Assembly (NCBI GenBank): GCA_946811695.1
Contig: OX328131.1
Span: 15,340,289-15,404,288, forward strand
Origin: Gonocerus acuteangulatus
Taxonomy: Eukaryota; Arthropoda; Insecta; Hemiptera; Coreidae
Direction of reading: 5' to 3'
DNA length: 64,000 bases
Positions 45,997 to 57,265 of the stretch are shown here, piece by piece. The position numbers were made by a program, and so were the translations under genes. The notes beneath the pieces were generated by a model. That model was given only the letters and a program-made list of their open reading frames with translations. It made no database searches and was not told the origin of the DNA. Numbering within the stretch: position 1 is the stretch's first letter; every line of letters starts with the position of its first letter.

Positions 45997-46194
45997 TTGA
46001 AGGACACAGGACTTTATGACCAAACAGTCGAGAGAATGTGGGGAAACGCTAAATGGAGAAAATGTGTCATAGGGGGACATAAAGGCATTATTTGGAGTCA
46101 TATTTACCTGAGTTTATATGACAAGGAAAAAGTAGACTGTTTTGAAGCCATTTCAAATTGTATATCGGCCCATTTTCCACCGAAAATCCAGTGA
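45997..46194 (+). CDS. unrecognised open frame between the array and the hairpin
   Basis: About 65 codons. The frame starts at a TTG or upstream of it, contains ERMWGNAKWRKCVIGGHKG and SHIYLSLYDKEKVDCFEAI, and ends in FPPKIQ with TGA. Codon composition is less AT-skewed than the surrounding DNA and the residue mix looks protein-like (Trp, Cys and charged residues spread evenly), so it may be a true exon or a gene fragment. No start codon, splice signals or partner exon are certain. I recognise no family. The hairpin at 46197 follows directly, and the exon-like segment at 46322 may belong to the same former gene. Confidence 0.35.
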   Translation: MKDTGLYDQTVERMWGNAKWRKCVIGGHKGIIWSHIYLSLYDKEKVDCFEAISNCISAHFPPKIQ

Positions 46195-46196
46195 TC

Positions 46197-46315
46197 TATA
46201 TTATCAACGGGTTGGATTGACTAGAGTCTCGATATAACCTTGAGGGAGCGTTTACGCTCGCTTCGCTCGCTCAAGGTTATATCGAAATCTAGTCAGCCAA
46301 ACTCGTCGATAATAT
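46197..46315. repeat. ~119-bp imperfect palindrome with a GC-rich tip
   Basis: TATATTATCAACGGGTTGGA, through CTCGATATAACCTTGAGGGA, is mirrored by TCGCTCAAGGTTATATCGAA ... CTCGTCGATAATATA. Arms are about 52 bp around a small loop (TTTACGCTCGCTT). The arm sequence GTTGGATTGACTAGAGT and the CTTGAGSGAGC tip also occur in the 785-bp elements at 5935 and 38265. Confidence 0.9.
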
Positions 46316-46321
46316 ACATAA

Positions 46322-46427
46322 ATGGCCTTTCCGTGACCACATTGACAAAGAGTCAATTGACCCTGCGCCTGCGCTGATGATCCAGATCTCTGACCTAGAT
46401 GTGGTTGAACTAATTGGTAAGTATCAA
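46322..46427 (+). pseudogene. exon-like segment related to the 136-bp array
   Basis: The plus frame reads KWPFRDHIDKESIDPAPAL, then MIQISDLDVVELI, directly followed by G/GTAAGT, a good splice donor. The array at 44715-45802 reads PALSNQISDLDVVELK before the same donor on the other strand. The shared QISDLDVVEL and the donor at the same position make chance unlikely. Whether this is a live exon of a gene that continues downstream, or an exon piece captured by a mobile element, cannot be told: no further exon is recognisable to 46800. The protein family is not recognised. Confidence 0.4.
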
Positions 46428-46816
46428 GAATAATGTTGGATAACCTTATCAAATATGTAACTGTTTTAATAACATCTACTAGAATGTTAGTATGAAACAT
46501 CCTCAAGTCAACCCTGTTGCTCTCATTCCTTAGTGAATTAATTAACAGATTAAGATTAATCCTTGGGAATTTTTATTTCAAATGCATACATTTAATTGTT
46601 ATTTGTAATCTGTAGGAACTTCAAGGCACTTAAATTTAGGATTGTAAACATTATGACATTTGTTAAATAAAGAAATGTTGAGATTATGGTAGTGTCAACA
46701 TTGGTAAGACTATATACACCGTTGTTCCTTTTCTTGCACTAGTGTCAACTTTAGGAAAATGGTTGTCAGATTTTCATTAGGAATCCATCTATCCTGATTT
46801 TAATAATTTCCAATTA

Positions 46817-47612
46817 CAGTGAAGTCTCACTTATACGAATGTGAGGGGGACGGAAAATATTTCGTATAAGTGAATATTTCGTATAACTGGATAGTGCTGT
46901 GTTTCGTGGCTATTTTTAAAAAAAATTCTAAAACAAAGTCACAATTTTATTGTTTGTACATATTTCGTTGTTAGATAACGTTGTACATTATTATATTTTC
47001 AAGCTTCATATCACAAAATACTCCTCGATTCCTTTCCTCTCACCGATAATAGTCGCAAGGGTTAACTAAGGTAATTTCAAACGTTTAGCTATGTTTATTT
47101 TTGTTTCGTTGGGGTTGTCATCAACTTCTTTCAGTAGTTTTATTTTGTCTTCAAGCGTAAAATTTGTTCTGGTGTTTTTACTCATTTCAAAAGATGAAAG
47201 GACAATAGAACACGGCTACTAGAACGACTACTGTGTAATGATCTGAAAAACGTGAGAGTGGAGGGGGGGGGGTGAATCCGTGTTATTAGTTCGGAAACGA
47301 AGGAAATCACACAAGATAGAGTGGATAGAACACGGCTGGACTATTAGAATCACAAGGAAGAACTGAGACAGAGACTGGTGGGGGTAAGTGACTGGTAAGT
47401 CTGCAAACATTTCGTGGAAAAGCTGTAGTCTCTTCGTATAAATGAATAGTATTTACACTAAGGGAACAAATTATGTTTCGTATAAATGAATATTGCGTAT
47501 AACGGAGTATCGCATAAGTGAATAATTTATTACACAGGATTGAATGGAGTTCCGCCGGGGAACGAGAAATTATTAGTATAACTGAATGTTTCGTATAAGT
47601 GAGACTCCATTG
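46817..47612 (-). mobile_element. pogo/Tigger-type element, 796 bp, internally deleted
   Basis: Left end CAGTGAAGTCTCACTTATAC and inverted right end CAATGGAGTCTCACTTATAC, flanked by TA on both sides. Internal TTCGTATAA..GAAT motifs repeat near both ends. It keeps only a transposase start on the minus strand (47066-47185). Confidence 0.88.
47066..47185 (-). pseudogene. Tigger/pogo transposase N-terminus, 39 residues left
   Basis: The ATG at 47185 opens MSKNTRTNFTLEDKIKLLKE, then VDDNPNETKINIAKRLKLP and a TAG at 47066. It is the first CENP-B-type helix-turn-helix, aligning with the 42-residue remnant at 24557-24685 (TLSEKIAAIKEVE against TLEDKIKLLKEVD). The second DNA-binding helix set and the catalytic domain are lost. 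The two elements have different TIRs, so they are distinct families that ended with similar remnants. Translation and use are unknown. Confidence 0.75.
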
Positions 47613-47670
47613 TATTCGAACCTTAAGTGGACAACCTGTTTTCTCAGGTTTTCCAACGTGCAGTATATAT

Positions 47671-49092
47671 GAGGAGCTTAGTATCAAAGTTGGACAACTC
47701 CATTTTTTTCAGTTTTGAGATTTTTGTCGATTCTTAAGTGGATTTTTATGCTGTATTCGATTTTACAACTGTTTTTCATTAAAAAAGGACAGAAAATAGG
47801 TAAAATAGCGTTTATTTCAACCGTTCAGGATCAAAATATGGACAATTCCAACATAGTTTGGTTTCAAACAATGACAACTCCATCAGTAGCCAATGACAAG
47901 CTTGCATTCATCCAATCTGCTCCCAACATGCATTGCAAATCCATCATGGCTATGGTTTATAGTTACTTGTAATAAGTGCATTTGGCGATAATTCTTATTA
48001 ATAACTAGCTGTTATCCGGCACACTGTGGTTCCGAATGCCGTATTTTGGGACAAAACCTCTAGGTACTTGAATCTTTCTGATTTAGGTGTCATTTTTGAA
48101 GAATTTCTTTTGTGCCGAGTCGAATGAGACCACTACCAATTCTATAGAATAATTATTTTATTAATAAACGGGCTTTATATAACAACAACCGTGAAAAACG
48201 GCCGGTATTTAATTTAAAATATTCATACTTCACTCAAGTGGTAGAGCTATGTATCCTTCCAAATATATTTTCAAGACCTCAGGTGAATTAATTAACAGGT
48301 AATGTGGTACTGGTAACTGTTCTCGACATATTCCACTTTTTTTAAATTTTCGTGTATAACAAATAAATATTGACAGTTTCACAATAGATATTAAATAGAT
48401 CTCATCGTTAATGTTCAGTTATTTGCTATTAAAAACTTTTCAACAACTCTCTGCAGAAAATAATAATGTTTAACTCGTTTTTCATAAAATAATCGCATCG
48501 CTAATTGATAACTTTATTTTATTAGCTGTGCACAGGTATGGCTGAGTACGGCGATGAAAATTATAGCACAGCCACTTCAATACATGTAGTTATAGGTAAA
48601 ACTGTGCGAAGAGGATAGCTAAGTACCACTTTTTTTCTAAACTTAATAAAATAAGGATAATTTAGTTTCATTTCAGTTTTGTCGAACTGTATTTAAATAA
48701 CATTTTTCATGTAATTTTTAACTATATAATTTTGATTTAATACATTAGACATAATTACATTATATTAAAACACCCTCGAGCATACCAAATTCATATTTGT
48801 TTGGTTTCAAAAGAGGATAGGTTCAATTTTCAAATGGCTCTCTTTGGTTTCAAAAACAGACAACTCCATGACTTGGTTTCAAACATGGACAACTCCACTA
48901 TTTAAAGTGTAATTACGGCCTTAATACTTATATAATTTTGTAGTGCCTTTGAAATAATGTTTCTGAGGCCTATAAGAATAAGATATAAAAAAAAACACCA
49001 TGATACTGACATCCATATAGCAGATATGGTTTTTTGCCTCTCCTGTAAAAAAAGCAAAAGTGGAGTTGTCCAACTTTGATACTAAGCTCCTC
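47671..49092 (+). mobile_element. 1422-bp non-autonomous DNA transposon, copy 1
   Basis: Ends GAGGAGCTTAGTATCAAAGT and its inverted copy, with TTGGACAACTCCA just inside, flanked by ATAT. The interior has several relatives of TGGTTTCAAACATGGACAAC and GACAACTCCA near both ends (for example around 47835, 47875, 48810, 48850, 48885), probably subterminal binding sites. A frame at 47715-47972 is not recognised. Copy 2 at 53412-54833 has the same length in the opposite orientation. Confidence 0.88.
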
Positions 49093-49410
49093 ATATAGGT
49101 TTCCTGATTATGTCCTTCCATCTAGAAACTGGGCTGAATGTTTTAGAAATATTCCGAGTATTGTTAAGTTTGAACGAATCCTGGTGAACGAGTCACGCAA
49201 TGATCCGAGTCCTTAGGAGCATATCGTGCTTGTTTAGGGTGAATCATTCATTCTTCTAAGAACGCTAGGTCGTTTTTATTTGGTTTCCAGTGTTTGGTGT
49301 TTATTAGGAAGTGCTAGAAATAGTTTGTGAATAATGGAAAAATTTCAGGGAACAACCATTGTTGAATACAAGAGCCAATTGTCGATTATTTTCGGCATAT
49401 CATTAAAATG

Positions 49411-50420
49411 AAAGTCCGACTCGCTGGAAATGCTTCATCTTAGCGCAGTTTCATCCATATCCCTAGTGCCATCTTAGCGCAGTTTCATCCATATCCCTAG
49501 TGCCATTAGTAAAGGAATAGAAGCAGTTATTAATATATTTTGAACTTTCGTGAAAATATACAATAAAATCTCTAAGAAAGAAAATATAAAGCTTTAAGCG
49601 ACACAACAGGAAATTGACAGTATCCTAAGCAGAAATTACTCCCTACACTTTCTCAACGTTTGCTCTTGGTAACACTATAACAATGTTTTTGCTTTTCTTA
49701 CTTTGTTTTACAAAAACTCTCATTTTACTGTTTAAATGTTAAACAACATATTAAAAAGTTAGGTAAACATAGACAAAACCCCGTTGAAAAGAACAAAACT
49801 AACAACTTCGGAGTTTTAAACAGTAATTTCTCCGATTGACTTCGCCCCTTCCAAACTTAATTAGAAACTTTTATTTAAAGAATTTAGTAAACTTTGGATT
49901 AATCACCTTCCACTTACCACGATTTTCTAACCGTTTTCCAGATATATTAGAAAATATAAATATAAAAAAAGATTCAAGAACTTTTCATGTCTATTTATAC
50001 TTTGTCTCCCTCATATTTCCTTACCTCCAAGAATTTAAACACCTTAGTCTGGATGAATTTCAAACAGGCAGAAAATATTTCAACTGAATTTCATGAGTCT
50101 AAGAACCCAAACCGAAAATTAGATGCAAAAATTAGTTTTTTACTTTTCTTTTAAAAGGTTAAAGATATCGCCTCAAAAAAAAAACCTGTTATTTTCATGA
50201 TCTATGGGTTCTGAAACGTTAAATGTTTGGGTTGCGTTATGAGGTCAACCTCATAAGCGGGGTTCCTCCCTATGTTTGGGTTGCGTTATGAGGTCAGCCT
50301 CATAAGCGGGGTTCCTCCCTATGTTTGGGTTGCGTTATGAGGTCAGCCTCATAAGCGGGGTTCCTCCCTATGTTTGGGTTGCGTTATGAGATCAGCCTCA
50401 TAAGCGGGGTCCCCCCCCCC
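49411..50420 (+). mobile_element. R family copy with expanded 3' end
   Basis: 5' GTCCGACTCGCTGGAAATGC; a 36-bp piece (ATCTTAGCGCAGTTTCATCC...) is duplicated at 49436-49505; the interior follows the R order. The 3' end is a 49-bp unit repeated about four times (50224, 50273, 50322, 50371), each containing TCATAAGCGGGGTTCCTCCC, the first arm of the R hairpin. Confidence 0.8.
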
Positions 50421-50424
50421 GAAG

Positions 50425-51200
50425 GAATTTGTCCACTAATATATACAGATATTTTGGTCTATTGCAACCAGAGAGTCAATAATTATTGACTCAGCTGTAC
50501 CAAGGAATTTTTCTTGCAAGATTTCTACTTCTTGTGTAAATTTGGCAATTTTTCACCTTGCACAAAACCTTTAATCTCTCCAGTTACTGTATTTTATTCA
50601 AGGATAAAATACAGTAAAAATTAACTTGTCGTTTATTGTTGTTATAGTTTCTTCCGATTGTGTAAGCATTGTCTCCTTGCCCGGAAATAGTAAAATGCTC
50701 CTGTTTTGAAGCTAATTTACGCATTTTGATTATATTTACGCGGGCAATATGATTTAAAATATTAAATATATGGGACAACTAACAACGCTTCCAGGTGTAG
50801 GCTTTGTTTCGATTTTCCTATGAACGAGCAAACACAAGCGCTAAAATTTCACGGATATTTAATTCCATCGCCCGTAATTGATTTTTATTTCAACTATTAT
50901 TACCTAGACTAAATAATAAATAAATATATTGTTTACTAAATCTGTTTGAGTTATTGCTAAATAAACAGCGAATCATGAGCAGCGTGGCTATAGATAGTAT
51001 TGTAAAGAAACCATCACCTTCCTATTCATCCATTGCCTACCTCAGCTTTATGAATGGAACATCACGCCTCAGGGATTCTTATGAATGAATGGCTTCTGAG
51101 GAGTGGCTTGGAGTAGGTATGGTAATTCTAGAGGGATTAATGAAAACATCATACTTAGATAACTAACGTACTATCCTTATCGGTACGTTACCACTTGTAC
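50425..51200. other. no gene recognised
   Basis: AT-rich DNA; the small palindrome TACTGTATTTTA...TAAAATACAGTA at 50585-50617 stands out. A minus-strand frame 50584-50778 is not recognised. Confidence 0.4.
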
Positions 51201-51204
51201 TAAT

Positions 51205-51440
51205 CAAAGAACAGACTAACAGGAACTGCATCATCTTAGCGTGATTTCGTTCTTATCCTAGTGCTGTTTGGAAAACTTGAAATACAAACAGTTAATAATT
51301 GGTTTTGACATTTCATGATCAATTTAAAAATCTCCTGCAAAAACATCGGCATTCATGCACAGGAAGCTGGTAGTAGCTTTCTCTAAGCGGAAATGACTCA
51401 CTCCGCCTTCTACTACTTCCGCTCATTTTAAATATAACAT
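51205..51440 (+). repeat. R-family 5' fragment
   Basis: GACTAACAGGAACTGCATCA, TTAGCGTGATTTCGTTCTTA and AAGCGGAAATGACTCACTCC occur in R order. Confidence 0.7.
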
Positions 51441-51444
51441 CTAT

Positions 51445-52495
51445 TACAAACAACATAAATGATTTTTATATTTTCTAAAATTAATGGCCACACATACGGA
51501 TTTAATAAATATGATCGTTTTTATTAGTATTTACAAGAAAAACAATTTTTAATATAAAATAATTCCAATAAATACAGAATATGAATACTATTTTCTTTTG
51601 GTTTAATAATTTCAATATTTTCAATATTGCTCTTTGAGGTTTTGTTGCTTTATTACATTCTTTTGACTAGAATCAATATTAAATTTCTCACGTTTTCCGG
51701 CTTTGGAGATTGCTTTTTACAGTAAAAACATGGAGATTTCATCATAATTTCTAAATATTATATTTTCTTTCTGGGGAATTCGTAGCTCAATCCTCCCTCT
51801 CCTTTAACTTGAAGGTAGAATTGGTGGGGGGGGGGGGGGGTTCAGACAATCTTGTGCTTGTCTACTAAATTACATGTAGTACATATTTCACGACCTTTTA
51901 CAATTGTACATAAAATAATATATTGTTTTTGTTTTTGCTAATGTAGTATTTTTTGAAACACGAAATTTTGTCTGGCAGCAATGTGCGGCAAACGTGTTTT
52001 TAAGCAAAAAGACAGACTTTCAAGAGCGGACATTTCGAAAACTAAAAATATCTCGAAAAACTTTATTGAGTAGAACTTGTAGCAAATTTAATCAGCCTTC
52101 ATATGTCATAGAATATTCATGTGGACGCAGGGTTTCCGAGATATATGTGAAAACCCGAAAAATGGGACTTTCTAAACCCCCCCCCCTCCCCGGCACATAG
52201 GCTACGGGCGAGTACTTTTGATATGTTCATCTCCTATTCAGGCCAAACAAAGTTACGAAGTCAAAAAATTTTGTTCTAAAAATGTCCACCTATAGCTGTT
52301 TTTAAGCATTCGTTGCCTGGACTGATTAATGAGATATAGGTCCCTGTATTGTACGGCTAGGACTCAGTGGATTCTTCAGAGTGACTATCCTGGGATGCGT
52401 GGGGAGTGGCCCCGAGATCCACTACTTAACCTCATCAGAGCTTCGTATACAGTCATCGGCCACGGATTCTATAGTCTTTATTGTTCGTGTGTATG
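51445..52495. other. no gene recognised
   Basis: The frame 51994-52200 (68 aa, Lys/Arg-rich) is unassigned; G16 and C9 runs lie near 51826 and 52178. Nothing else is identifiable. Confidence 0.4.
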
Positions 52496-52500
52496 AAATT

Positions 52501-52765
52501 GGGCGGGTTTGGCTCAGTGGTAGAGCATTAGACTCGCGATCTGGAGGACGTGAGTTCAAAACTTAAGCATGCTCAATGAAGAGTATATCTTCCAGTGTAG
52601 CTGTCGAGGATTGGATTTGGGGTTCCTGCAAAGATAAATCAGGCGATCGGTACTGATCGCACAGGTACTGATTGTACACTATCTCCCTGGTATGCAGTAC
52701 GGTGAAGAATTAGATATCTTTACAGTATCTGCCCCTCTTGTCCCTCCTGGCCCGTTACGGGATAT
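52501..52765 (+). mobile_element. SINE-B, second copy, diverged
   Basis: Head GGGCGGGTTTGGCTCAGTGG with A box TGGCTCAGTGGTAGAGC and B-box-like AGTTCAAAACT; body GGATTGGATTTGGGGTTCC, ACACTATCTCCCTGG and CAGTATCTGCCCCTCTTG shared with 42445-42813. It ends near CCCGTTACGGGAT. It is shorter than the other copy (about 260 bp). Confidence 0.82.
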
Positions 52766-53222
52766 TTGACACACCCTTCAAAGGAGCAGAGACGAAAATA
52801 ATTATTGTGCATCATCTACTATGTTTATTAGCATTTGGGGGTTTATTATCATACAAATGATTAATTAAGCATAGTGATAACAGTTTGATCAAACAACTTT
52901 AATTATTTAGTTATTTTTGCCCGGAATCATCCAATAACCCAACATATTACAAATGAAGGGACTACAAAAAATCAATTTTGAGTAGTCTTAATACTATAAA
53001 AAAGTCCGACTCGCAAGAACTGCATCATCTTAGCGCGGTTCCGTTCTTATCTCTAGACTCATTTAGAATGATTAAAATAGAAGCTGTTATTATTTTGGGT
53101 CCACATTTCTAGAAAGCATGAAGATTAGATAGTTAGCCGTCGAGGTGATAAGTAAAGATGGAATGGTTGGGATTCGGCTAAAGAAACCTCAATACGATTT
53201 TTGTTAAAAAATCTATATTTAG

Positions 53223-53256
53223 GACGTTTCAGCTACTCATTGGTAGCCTTCGTCAG
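53223..53256 (-). ncRNA. hammerhead-like core within an R copy
   Basis: Minus strand: CTGACGA, stem II GCTAC/GTAGC with a longer loop than at 29613, GAA, loopless stem III AC/GT, C. The core is intact; stem I is not convincing. Confidence 0.5.
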
Positions 53257-53411
53257 CATTGAAAGTGCGGAGAGGCAGAGGAGGACCAAAGTTGACAGTT
53301 CCATCTTTACTTTCAAGAAAGGTCTTATTTACGATCTTACCAGGATAGGCCAACCCGCCCTAGGAAGGACCCCGCTAGGCAGTTGAAAAGCTATATCATG
53401 AAAATCCATAT

Positions 53412-54833
53412 GAGGAGCTTAGTATCAAAGTTGGACAACTCCACTTTTGCTTTTTTTACAGGAGAGGCAAAAAACCATATGTACTATATTGATGTCAGTA
53501 TCATGATGATTTTTTTATATGTTATTCTTATAGGCCTCAGAAACATTATTTCAAAGGCACTACAAAATTATATAAGTATTAAGGCCTTAATTACACTTTA
53601 AATAGTGGAGTTGTCCATGTTTGAAACCAAGTCATGGAGTTGTCTGTTTTTGAAACGAAAGGGAGCCATTTGAAAATTGAACCTATCCTCTTTTGAAACC
53701 AAACAAATATGAATTTGGTATGCTCGAGGGTGTTTTAATATAATGTAAGTATGTCTAATGTATTAAATCAAAATTATATAGTTAAAAATTACATGAAAAA
53801 TGTTATTTAAATACAGTTTGACAAAACTGAAATGAAACTAAATTATCCTTATTTTATTAAGTTTAGAAAAAAAGGGGTACTTAGCTATCCTCTTCGCACA
53901 GTTTTACCTATAACTACATGTATTGAAGTGGCTGTGCTATAATTTTCATCGCCGTACTCAGCCATACCTGTGCACAGCTAATAAAATAAAGTTATCAATT
54001 AGCGATGCGATTATTTTATGAAAAACGAGTTAAACATTATTATTTTCTGCAGAGAGTTGTTGAAAAGTTTTTAATAGCAAATAACTGAACATTAACGATG
54101 AGATCTATTTAATATCTAGTGTGAAACTGTCAATATTTATTTGTTATACCCGAAAATTTAAAAAAAGAGGAATATGTCGAGAACAATTACCAGTACCACA
54201 TTAGCTGTTAATTTATTCACCTGAGGTCTTGAAAATATATTTGGATGGACACCGAGCTCTACCACTTGAGTAAAGTTTGAATATTTTAAATTAAATACCG
54301 GCTGTTTTTCACGGTTGTTGTTATATAAAGCCCGTTTATTAATAAAATAATTATTCTATAGAATTGGTAGTGGTCTCATTCGACTTGGTACGGAAGAAAT
54401 TCTTCAAAAATCATCCCTAAATCAGAAAGATTCAAGTACCTAGAGGTTTTGTCCCAAAATCCGGCATTCGGAACCACAATGTGCCGGATAACAGCTAGTT
54501 ATTAATAAGAATTATCGCCAAATGCACTTATTACAAGTAACTATAAACATTCAGCCATGATGGATTTGCAGTGCATGTTGGGAGCAGATTGCATGAATGC
54601 AAGCTTCTCATTGGCTACTGATGGAGTTGTCATTGTTTGAAACCAAACTATGTTGGAATTGTCCATATTTTGATTCTGAACGGTTGAAATAAACGCTATT
54701 TTACCTATTTTCTGTCCTTTTTTAATGAAAAACAGTTGTAAAATCTATTGCAGCATAAAAATCCACTTAAGAATCGACAAAAATCTCAAAACTGAAAAAA
54801 ATGGAGTTGTCCAACTTTGATAGTAAGCTCCTC
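53412..54833 (-). mobile_element. 1422-bp non-autonomous DNA transposon, copy 2
   Basis: Same TIRs and exactly the same length as 47671-49092 but inverted, flanked by ATAT. Sampled stretches are nearly identical to copy 1 (for example one short difference in the ~90 bp near the TTTACAACTG end). It lies inside an R copy, which dates it after that R insertion. Confidence 0.88.
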
Positions 54834-55581
54834 ATATCTCTAAGATTAAATTGTTTTTCTTATTTTTCTTAACCTGATTTATTATCAAATACATTATCCA
54901 ACTATAAGCAGTTAAAAAATAACAAGGAATAAAAACAGACAAAAATAACAGTTCGAATAAGCGAAATCAATTACTTTAAAGTTTTAAGCACTTATTTCTC
55001 CGATTGACATCGTCTAATCAAAACATTCATCAGAACCTTTTTTGTAGAGCATTTTGTAAGCTTTCTAGTGGTATTCTTCCGTTTACCAAGATTCTCAACC
55101 TTTTTCGAGATCTTAAGGAAGGTATACAAAGTTACCAAAACTTTTCATGTCTGTTAATAAAATATTTTATTCTAACCCTTCCTTAACTCCAAACGTAACA
55201 CAAATTTCAACATATTAGTTTTAATGAATGTAGAACATGCAGAAAATGTTTCAACTGAATCCCATGATTCTTAGTACCCAAACCAAAAACGGTATTCAAA
55301 AACTATTTTTCCAATTTTCTCAAAAACGGTTAAAGCTATCGCCTTGAAAATGGTTTCATTCGTTTTCCTAGCCCAAGAAGCATATAGAACGAGTACTTAC
55401 AAGCTTATGAACTCAAAAACGTTAGCGTTACGATTTTGTTTGCGCGAATTTCGCCCCAAACGGCATCTTCCAGTTGGCGGATTTTGCTGGTTTACGAACC
55501 TGACCTTTCAAATTAGACGAAAGATTTTTGCCAAATTTCATCAAAATCGGACCATTCGTCTGGGAGCTACAGAGCGAACAG

Positions 55582-55682
<101 letters not shown>

Positions 55683-55834
55683 TATATACATACAAATTTG
55701 AACCACCGTTATTTTCGGCCTCTAGGGGTTCTGAAACGCGAAATGTTCTAGTCGGCACTTCCGGATTGTTTCATTGTATCAACCTTATAAGCGGGGTTCC
55801 TCCCTATGGGGGAGGGAGGAACCGCGCTAAAACT

Positions 55835-57265
55835 ACTTTTGTTTTTATGAAATAATAAATGTTTACACTCAATATAAAATCATATAAAAACAATTTATGT
55901 TTATCTAACATAAAGTGTGACGGATTTTACCGTTTTTTGTTGAAGGAAACTAACTTAAATATGATGTTTCAATTCCATATTTATTATATCATCCTTTTGT
56001 CACATAAGTACAGAGGTATTGCTGAAAAACATGTAGACAAAATTACCTGACCGTTTCATTTTTAGAAAGTTTAGAGATTTTCACAAATGCAAACATGCAG
56101 GTCGTTACAAATACGACCTTGTTGTATATCAGGCGGATGGACAAGAGTAATAAACATAATTAATAAGTCTTAGTTACTAACTGATGCTACATTTAAATAT
56201 CAGGGGCATGTCAAGACTGAAGCTGAGAACAATGTCGGCAACTAATCAGCTGATTGTGTTCGATAATGCCAAAAATCGTAATAATGCCAAATATTAATTA
56301 CTTGTTAACACTAAATTCTACTGATAATTGATTACAAAACTATTTATAATGGACAGGAATTGTTTATAAACTTTTTTAAGTCTAATTAAAACGGGACTGA
56401 TAATTGAGATAAAAACAGAGAAGAAAAGTTAAAACAATAATGGCCCTATTTCTTCTGAATTTCACCTTGATTGACTCCAGATTTCTATTTATTTTAGTCA
56501 GAAGAAGGATACCGTTGTCATTAGTGGATTGTTGTCTAGGCGAGAAGGACTAGAGTAGAGGGGTGCTTAATTGATCTAAACATAGCTTCGGATATAGGGG
56601 TCCGGATGTTAAAGGGGGGAGGGTAAAGCACAATGGAACTAGAATTAATTGTACGTTTGCTCTAAATATAACACTAAATGTAACACTATAATAAGTCACA
56701 TTTTCAAGGAATGTCCTGTCTACCGACATTCGCACCAAGATGGATAAAATATTATAATTAAAATGTCTTCCTCAAAGAGCCCATAATTTACGATAAAATA
56801 TAGCTCTTAAGGAAAAAAGTTAATAATTAAAATACTACATAAATACCATTATAAAAATATTTATGTATAGAATTATTAAAAGGATTAAACAAATAAACAA
56901 AAATATCTATATATAAAATTATTTAAAATATTAAATAAATAAAAATGAAATAAATAAAAAACATGTTTTTATTTTTTTATTTTTATTGAATACATAAATC
57001 TGTATACATATGTTTATATAATATGTAATATGTTTGGACGTATTGTATTATATTATAATGCAATACGTAAAAACATATCTCCTAAACTATTGCACAAGGA
57101 AGAACAGAGGGAAAAAATATATAAAATTACTAAAATAAAAACTAGGACAAATAAACAAAAATATGTCTGTATATAAGAAATTATAATAAGGACTACAAAA
57201 AAAAAAAAAACAAAAAAAAACTATATCTATAAATAAAATTATTGAAAGGAAATATATCTATACAT
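55835..57265. other. no gene recognised; very AT-rich
   Basis: Only short chance frames. TAAATAAA-type simple sequence becomes dense toward 57250 and continues beyond the foldback that follows. Confidence 0.5.

Noticed and set aside
52501..52572. True tRNA gene
   Set aside because: A and B boxes are present but arms do not fold fully and a SINE body follows.
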